From Eggerthellaceae bacterium (GTDB taxonomy: Bacteria; Actinomycetota; Coriobacteriia; Coriobacteriales; Eggerthellaceae): a stretch of 64,000 nt of DNA. A program made the translations under genes and the position numbers. Each line of letters begins with the position of its first letter. Positions within the stretch are counted from its first letter, which is position 1. The stretch spans positions 62,001 through 126,000 of the forward strand of contig JAAVZC010000007.1 in assembly GCA_022791455.1 (NCBI GenBank). Direction: 5' to 3'. A model generated the notes under the pieces. The model made no database searches, was not told the origin of the DNA, and saw nothing but the letters and a program-made list of their open reading frames with translations. Positions 58,858 to 64,000 of this stretch are shown here, one piece after another.

Positions 58858-60369
58858 GTGGGGAAAAGCATCGTGAAGGACGAGGAGCGGCGGCCGTCGC
58901 TGTCGGCGCTCGTCGTGTATCTGCTTCCTTGCATTCTGGGACTCGGCTTTGCGCGCACCGCCCAGGCCGCGCTGTCACCAGCCACCATCATGCAGTCGCG
59001 CAACGGCTTCTCCGATCTGTCCATGTCCTTTCGCATCATTGCGATGATCGTGATATTGGCGGTGTTGTTCGCCTACGGGAAGCAACTGCAAAAGCGGCAG
59101 GTGAACGGCTTCATGCTCATCAACCTGTTTGCCTGCATGGCGTCTTTAGCCGGGCTGTTTCTGGCGGAGGTGCTCGGCGGCCCCGCGCCGCTGTGCGAGG
59201 CCATCTACATTGTGGGCATCGTAGCCTCGGTGTATACCTTGTTTTATTGGTTCCGGCGGCTACGCGACTGCAACCCCGCCACCGTCATCGTCGCCCTGTG
59301 CAGCGCCCGCATCGTGTACGAAGCCGCAACTGCGCTCATGGCGCTGGCCGATCACACCCCGCTCTACCTGGTGGGCATTGCGTTTCTGCTGCTAGAGCTG
59401 GGATGCATCCACTGGTCGCGCCGCCAGCGGCCCCAGGACGCACCGTCTGCCCCCCTCTCCAGCGACAACTATTTCACCATCGACGGCCGCATTCAGGACA
59501 TGCGCCTGTTGCTGTTTGCCATTCTGTCCTGCTTCCTGCTCTCCACCGCCTACGACCTCATCAAAAGCTTCCCGTCCGGCACCGCCATCGATCTTCTGCC
59601 CCTCACCCGCTGGGGCGTGGCGGCGCTGGCTATCGGCCTTCTGGTCATTGGGGTGCTCACCGCCTTCAAGGGGAAATCGTTCACCAAGGTTGTGTGCGTA
59701 TTCGTGGGGCTGTTCATCGGGGGCGCGGCCGCCATCCTTCTGTTCGCTTTCAGCGACAGCCTGCAGGGAGGCGCCCTTTTGGTGACTGCCTGCAACAGCC
59801 TGAAGGACACGTTGAAGTGGTACATCATTGTGGCCTTCATGTCGCTGGGCAAGCGCGACCCTTACATTTACGCGGCGTTAGCGTGGCTCGTGTTCCAATC
59901 CCCCGTGCTGGTGGACACCATCATGTGGAACATTGCCGCCGCCGTCGAGCCCGGCGCGCTGGGGTCAGAAATCACCGGCACCCTGGTGACGCTTCTGCTG
60001 GTGCTGGCCGCCTGCGGCTTCATCATTGGGTTGAGCTCGGTGCTCACCGCCCAGCATCAAGAGGAGCCGACGCAACCTTCCGGCTTTATCCGCAGCCTCA
60101 TTGGCGAGGAGCGCCCGGTGAGCATGGGGCAATTGAGAGAAGAGGCCACCGCCGAGGAAGTGCGCAAGATGGGCCGCACGTTCCTGCTCTCGGAGCGCGA
60201 GGTGGAAGTGGCGACGCTCTACGTGCTGGGCCACACCCAAAGCTCCATTGCCGAGGAACTGTGCGTGTCGAAGACCACCGTGCACACCCACATTCGCCAT
60301 ATCTACGAGAAAACCGAGATGCACTCCCGTCAAGATCTGCTGGACTACCTGAAAATCTACGGCAGCTAG
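58858..60369 (+). CDS. Membrane-bound LuxR-family transcriptional regulator, second copy
   Basis: A 503-residue protein. About twelve hydrophobic segments extend over residues 15-400. The tail is a LuxR helix-turn-helix: LSEREVEVATLYVLGHTQSS followed by LCVSKTTVHTHIRHIYEKTE. The GTG start at 58858 lies behind GGGAGGGAGGG. It is divergent from the hypothetical accessory gene and 1.1 kb from the AOR, so these are its likely targets. Overall length and topology match the paralogues at 23652 and 62358 though the sensor parts are diverged. Confidence 0.92.
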   Translation: MGKSIVKDEERRPSLSALVVYLLPCILGLGFARTAQAALSPATIMQSRNGFSDLSMSFRIIAMIVILAVLFAYGKQLQKRQVNGFMLINLFACMASLAGLFLAEVLGGPAPLCEAIYIVGIVASVYTLFYWFRRLRDCNPATVIVALCSARIVYEAATALMALADHTPLYLVGIAFLLLELGCIHWSRRQRPQDAPSAPLSSDNYFTIDGRIQDMRLLLFAILSCFLLSTAYDLIKSFPSGTAIDLLPLTRWGVAALAIGLLVIGVLTAFKGKSFTKVVCVFVGLFIGGAAAILLFAFSDSLQGGALLVTACNSLKDTLKWYIIVAFMSLGKRDPYIYAALAWLVFQSPVLVDTIMWNIAAAVEPGALGSEITGTLVTLLLVLAACGFIIGLSSVLTAQHQEEPTQPSGFIRSLIGEERPVSMGQLREEATAEEVRKMGRTFLLSEREVEVATLYVLGHTQSSIAEELCVSKTTVHTHIRHIYEKTEMHSRQDLLDYLKIYGS

Positions 60370-60489
60370 GGCGCTGCGGACGCCCAGCGAAGCACGCACC
60401 CGCGTTTTCGGCATTTACAAACCCGCGGGAAACGTGTATTTTTGGTTTTCGTCAACCAAATTCTGCTTAAACGAACCAGGAGTCGACCT

Positions 60490-62187
60490 ATGGATGCAGC
60501 GCGTGGCGGCAGCGCCCCCTCCCCTGAGCTCGGGTATTATCAGCTGCGCCAAGCCGTGCTGCAGACGCTGCGCTCGGTGGGACTGCGCGCGTCGGGCTCC
60601 ATGAGTCGCGAGGCCATGACCGCCGTCATCGAGCAGCTGCGCATCGCGCCGGGAGATGTGGTTTTCGTAGACACCGAATGCCCCGACTTTATTTCCTACT
60701 TGCTCAGCGGGCTTGTGGGCGACGTTGCGGTTGCCCTGGCCTCTCCGTTGGATGCGTCTCTTTCTCAGACCGACCTTCTGCGGCTGCAAGATTCCATCGG
60801 CCATAAAGCGCTGGCCATTGTGGGGGCGAACCGCTTCGCCAGCCCTGAGCGCATTGCCGAAGCAGTTGCCAGCGACACCTTCAAGCAGCTGCGCCACGGG
60901 TTCGGCGGCCGTTTGCGCCAGGGGCTTTCCGGCGGCAACCTCACCCTTCCCCCTTCGGCACTGCAATTCTTGAACGATCCTTTGTGGAAGGCGGCATGCG
61001 GGACCGCGCCATCTGCCGCCGATGCCCCAGCTTGCGCCGACAAAGGCGAGGACGTCGCGGTCGCCGACGAGCCTGCCGAAAAGAAGCGCGGCCGCGGGCG
61101 CCCCCGCAAATACCCGCTGCCCACCGCTGCCATCTGGTGGACCTCCATTCCGGCGGCCGATCGCACCACCATGGCCTTCTGGGAATCGAACCCTCAGGTG
61201 TGCGGCGCCATCGGGCTTCCGGAGCAAGACCGCTCTGCCCTGTTCCTGCTTTCGCCCGATCCCACCAGCGCAGTGGAAATGGGACAGCTCTCCCCTGCCG
61301 CCAACAGCGGTGCGGATACAGCCAGCCCCACCCTCACCTCGCGCCGCGTTGGCTTTGGCGAAATCTTCGCGAACGGCGAGCGCTACTGCCCGGAATGGTA
61401 CCTGGGCACCGAGCACACCTGCGGCGAAGCGCTCCTGGGAGAAATTGCCGCCCGCATCGGCCGCGGCACCACCTTGAGCGGCAAAAGCCTGCCCCTGGAG
61501 GGGCCGCTGCGCACCTGCCCTCGCATCCTGGCCCGCGCCGCTGAGCAACCGGGCATTACGATTCCCCCCTGGCTCCCGCGCACGGGCACCTTCATCGAGT
61601 GGGGAAACTTGCTGGAATCCACCGACATCGCCTACGTGGAGGCCTCGGGCATTCGGGAAAACGGCGTGATTGAACTGCAAATGCTCTCGGAGCTGCCGCC
61701 CCAGCAGGGGCGTTACGTAATCACACCGGAAGACGGGCCGGTCATCCTCATCCCCCGCGATGGAAGCACCTGCGCGCTGGTCGAGGCCCCCTGCACCATC
61801 CTCCTTGCCAACAGCATCTTCGCCATTCGCTTCCCCCGATCGGGCGAAGACGACGAAGCCGCCAAGCCCAAACGCGGACGCAAGCCCAAGGCAACCGCAG
61901 GGCCCATCGCCCTGGAAAACGGCGCCTGCGCCGCCCCCTCCCCCGCTTTCGTGGAAATCTTCCTCCAGAGCTCATTTGGGCGGCATCTACTGGATCAGCT
62001 GCCCAAGCCGCTCGGCAAGAACGAGCTGGCAGCGCTGTCCATTCCGCTGCTCTCCGAAGAGATGCAGCAAGAGGTGATCGACCGCAACCGCCGCATCAAC
62101 CAGTCGGTCCTGCGCGAGGCGGAACGCGCCGAAAAGCTCATAACCCTCATGAACGAAACCGCCGCTCAAAACCGCTTCGAGGACTAG
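60490..62187 (+). CDS. Hypothetical DNA-binding protein with two AT-hooks and HsdS-like C-terminus
   Basis: A 565-residue protein without a recognised name. AT-hook motifs are visible at 199-208 (KRGRGRPRKY) and 459-468 (KPKRGRKPKA). The last ~75 residues (SSFGRHLLDQLPKPLGKNEL, AALSIPLLSEEMQQEVIDRN and a coiled coil) resemble the end of a type I restriction specificity target-recognition domain. Residues 50-165 have mixed alpha/beta character (GDVVFVDTECPDFISYLLSG) that could be a worn methyltransferase-like fold. AGGAG precedes the ATG at 60490. No hsdM or hsdR gene is near, so a transcription or chromatin role is more likely than restriction. Confidence 0.7.
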   Translation: MDAARGGSAPSPELGYYQLRQAVLQTLRSVGLRASGSMSREAMTAVIEQLRIAPGDVVFVDTECPDFISYLLSGLVGDVAVALASPLDASLSQTDLLRLQDSIGHKALAIVGANRFASPERIAEAVASDTFKQLRHGFGGRLRQGLSGGNLTLPPSALQFLNDPLWKAACGTAPSAADAPACADKGEDVAVADEPAEKKRGRGRPRKYPLPTAAIWWTSIPAADRTTMAFWESNPQVCGAIGLPEQDRSALFLLSPDPTSAVEMGQLSPAANSGADTASPTLTSRRVGFGEIFANGERYCPEWYLGTEHTCGEALLGEIAARIGRGTTLSGKSLPLEGPLRTCPRILARAAEQPGITIPPWLPRTGTFIEWGNLLESTDIAYVEASGIRENGVIELQMLSELPPQQGRYVITPEDGPVILIPRDGSTCALVEAPCTILLANSIFAIRFPRSGEDDEAAKPKRGRKPKATAGPIALENGACAAPSPAFVEIFLQSSFGRHLLDQLPKPLGKNELAALSIPLLSEEMQQEVIDRNRRINQSVLREAERAEKLITLMNETAAQNRFED

Positions 62188-62200
62188 TCCCCTTCCCCAT

Positions 62201-62297
62201 TGTCATCCTGAGCGGAGGCCGAAGGCCGCAGTCGAAGGATCTCACCCAGCCGCGGAGATCCTTCGACTCCGCGCTTCGCGCTGCGCTCAGGATGACA
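62201..62297. repeat. Palindromic repeat TGTCATCCTGAGCG...CGCTCAGGATGACA
   Basis: A complete 97-bp copy of the ATCCTTCG-type repeat. The arms are TGTCATCCTGAGCGGAG and the inverse; GAAGGATCTC and GAGATCCTTC form the inner stem. Half copies are at 14668-14712 and 49024-49051. It follows the stop of the AT-hook gene. Confidence 0.8.
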
Positions 62298-62357
62298 AAG
62301 GGCGGAGCAGCTGTGCGCTCCGCTCAGGGTGACAGCAGTTGAGGCCAAACTTTGACT

Positions 62358-63905
62358 TCATTCCCCCTCAAGGTAGCGGGTTTCGAAGCGCACGATAAGC
62401 TCTTGTTGGTTGTGGACGTCGCACTTGGTGTAGATGTTGCGCACATGGCTGCGCACGGTGTTGTAGGCGATGAACAGATCCTCGGCAATGTGCTGCTTCG
62501 AATAGCCCTTCAGCAGCAGTTCGAGCACATCGCATTCGCGCGAGGAAAGCTGCTGGTCGAAAGCCATATCCCGCACCGCCTTCTTCCATCGCCCCAGCTG
62601 TGGGCGATCCTCGGGGCTCTGCGTCTCAATCGGTCCCGCCGTTATGCCACCAACCGCGTCAGCATCAGACACGAGTTCCGCCGCCGGCTCACCACTACCA
62701 ACCACGCGTTCGGCGCCCAAAGAACGGTCCACATTTGCCAAAGGCCCATCGCTCTCCGGCGGATCGAAGAGCCGATCCACCACTTGCCAGGTGACCACGA
62801 AAATACAAGACACCAGCATGAGACCGAGCATGGAAATCTCCACCACATTCATGGTGGCAGCTTCCACACCGGCCGCAAACAACAAATACCCGATCAGCCA
62901 TCCCAGCACCGAGCCGATGGCCATAGCACCCCAACCCCAGCCGAACAAGCGCACCGGAGAACGCCCAGATTTATAGGCAATGCCCGCCAGAAGCGTCCAG
63001 ATGAGAATGTTCAGCAGCGCATTCACACATCCGAAAATCTCCAGCATCAGCTCCGATCCCAGCCCGAACACCGGCAGCGGAAGTGTGATGAACGCCAACA
63101 CAACGAAGCCGAAATAGCTCAGCTTCGCCAAATTCGTCTTAGTGGAAAGCATGAGCACCACGCAAGCGAGCCCCATCTTCACGAAGAAGAAGAGCACCGA
63201 GGAATTGCCGCGCGCCTCGGCAAAGGCGTCCATCGGCACCATGGATGGGTAAAACCCGCGCACCACGTTGATGGCGATAGAAAACACGAACACCGCCAGC
63301 ACTAACCGCAGGTAGCCAGACGAAACGCCGTCGGAGGAGGCAGTGGTCTCGTAAACCAGCCGTCCACCGTCCAGCAGCGAGCAGAATGCGGCTATGAGCG
63401 GCAGGAGGCACAGGAACACCAACCCCCATTGCCCCGGAAGCATGAGACCGTAGCCATAGATGAAAGAGGCCATGATCTGAGAAATCACAATGGAGATCAT
63501 GGCGGTTTTTGGATTCACTTGCGAAAGCAGCAAGCCGAAGCGAATGGCCAAAATGGAGGTGAACACACCGGTGCACAGCGTGGCTAGCCAAGACCCGGTA
63601 ACCGCCCCCAACAACGTGGCGAGGCCGGCCAAAAGGCCAGCCCCCAATACCACCATTTGATTCTGGATGACTTTCACCATGCGCCCCGGCATGCAGCCGT
63701 ACACAATGAGCAAACCGGCCATAGCCAATGTGGACACTGCGTAGTTCACCGTAATGGTGAGCGCCGTGGGCTCGGAGCCGGAAAGCACCGCCTCACCGCT
63801 GTAGATCAGCTCGATCCAAGCAATCCAAAACGCGGGCGAGATAAGGGCAAGTGCCGGCACAAGCCCCTCGGTGCCTTTTTTCGTAGATGCCAGGAAATCC
63901 CTCAC
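62358..63905 (-). CDS. Membrane-bound LuxR-family transcriptional regulator, third copy
   Basis: A 515-residue protein. About twelve hydrophobic segments lie in residues 15-390, followed by a polar linker of ~50 residues rich in Ser/Glu/Asp, then the LuxR domain LSSRECDVLELLLKGYSKQH and LFIAYNTVRSHVRNIYTK. The GTG start at 63905 is preceded by GGGGAGG at close spacing. It lies 39 bp after the end of another minus-strand gene and may share its transcript, unlike the other two LuxR genes. Confidence 0.9.
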   Translation of the reverse strand: MRDFLASTKKGTEGLVPALALISPAFWIAWIELIYSGEAVLSGSEPTALTITVNYAVSTLAMAGLLIVYGCMPGRMVKVIQNQMVVLGAGLLAGLATLLGAVTGSWLATLCTGVFTSILAIRFGLLLSQVNPKTAMISIVISQIMASFIYGYGLMLPGQWGLVFLCLLPLIAAFCSLLDGGRLVYETTASSDGVSSGYLRLVLAVFVFSIAINVVRGFYPSMVPMDAFAEARGNSSVLFFFVKMGLACVVLMLSTKTNLAKLSYFGFVVLAFITLPLPVFGLGSELMLEIFGCVNALLNILIWTLLAGIAYKSGRSPVRLFGWGWGAMAIGSVLGWLIGYLLFAAGVEAATMNVVEISMLGLMLVSCIFVVTWQVVDRLFDPPESDGPLANVDRSLGAERVVGSGEPAAELVSDADAVGGITAGPIETQSPEDRPQLGRWKKAVRDMAFDQQLSSRECDVLELLLKGYSKQHIAEDLFIAYNTVRSHVRNIYTKCDVHNQQELIVRFETRYLEGE

Positions 63906-63944
63906 ATGCCTCCCCTTCCCTCTCGTACTGCTCAGAAAGGATAC

Positions 63945-64000
63945 CTATGCCAGCGCGGCCAGAATCTCCTGGAGCAACTGCTCGTCATCCACCATATAGG
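63945..64000 (-). CDS. 3' end of an unidentified gene
   Basis: Only the last 17 codons are in the window, reading YMVDDEQLLQEILAALA and a TAG stop. The short acidic/leucine helix does not identify a family. It precedes the third LuxR gene by 39 bp on the same strand. Confidence that it is coding comes from spacing and the ribosome site that follows it, not from similarity. Confidence 0.5.
   Translation of the reverse strand, partial: YMVDDEQLLQEILAALA

Overview
The window is high-GC, gene-dense bacterial chromosome. Its gene content best fits an anaerobic actinobacterium of the class Coriobacteriia, family Eggerthellaceae (Eggerthella/Gordonibacter/Slackia-like). The indicators are three 12-TM-type membrane LuxR regulators beside Tat-exported Fe-S/molybdopterin oxidoreductases, a pyruvate:ferredoxin oxidoreductase, a YdhV-type aldehyde ferredoxin oxidoreductase, molybdate-pterin proteins, an actinobacterial DUF3516 helicase and a menaquinone methyltransferase. 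This assignment rests on family recognition, not on a database search. No rRNA, tRNA, CRISPR array, prophage or IS transposase was recognised.

Layout. 1-5.2 kb: 3' part of nifJ, cysK and gshA (central metabolism and thiols). 5.2-12.1 kb: a DUF559-like nuclease gene, a DUF3516 helicase, an NhaC antiporter and a class I amidotransferase, bracketed by two 184-bp inverted-repeat elements. 12-19.4 kb: HelD, a YgbA-like protein, an ABC-F ATPase, and an ECF sigma factor with a membrane beta-propeller partner. 19.4-25.1 kb: repeat cluster, then a Tat-exported molybdopterin oxidoreductase, its 4Fe-4S partner and a divergent membrane LuxR regulator. 25.1-34.1 kb: groES-groEL behind a CIRCE operator, a HTH/PBP-like regulator, an LPXTG surface protein, a molbindin and a NarL-type two-component system. 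34.1-41.8 kb: nadE, a hypB-hypA-tatC-tatB-small membrane protein-amidohydrolase operon, then mtnN, luxS and menG/ubiE. 41.8-49 kb: a tsaB-rimI-tsaD triple fusion, fhs, tsaE, an orphan OmpR-type regulator and coaX. 49-58.7 kb: a UPF0210 gene and an operon encoding an Fe-S/MopB/Fe-S/NrfD membrane complex with a NifU-like protein, divergent from a YdhV-like AOR. 58.7-64 kb: two more membrane LuxR regulators around a 565-aa AT-hook protein.

How it fits together. The oxidoreductases need Mo/W-pterin cofactor, twin-arginine export, Fe-S clusters and a menaquinone pool. The window supplies tatC/tatB, a molbindin, a MoeA/ModE-like regulator, a NifU-like scaffold and menG. The membrane LuxR regulators, encoded next to the enzymes, probably sense substrates and control each module.

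Several families of hairpin repeats lie between genes and in one case inside a gene (the tsaB-rimI-tsaD linkers). The most interesting unexplained items are the two 184-bp inverted-repeat elements of identical length, two 95-bp hairpin repeats whose stems differ by compensating changes, an amidohydrolase lacking most canonical metal ligands beside mtnN/luxS/menG, and a MopB subunit without a visible Mo ligand opposite an AOR gene.
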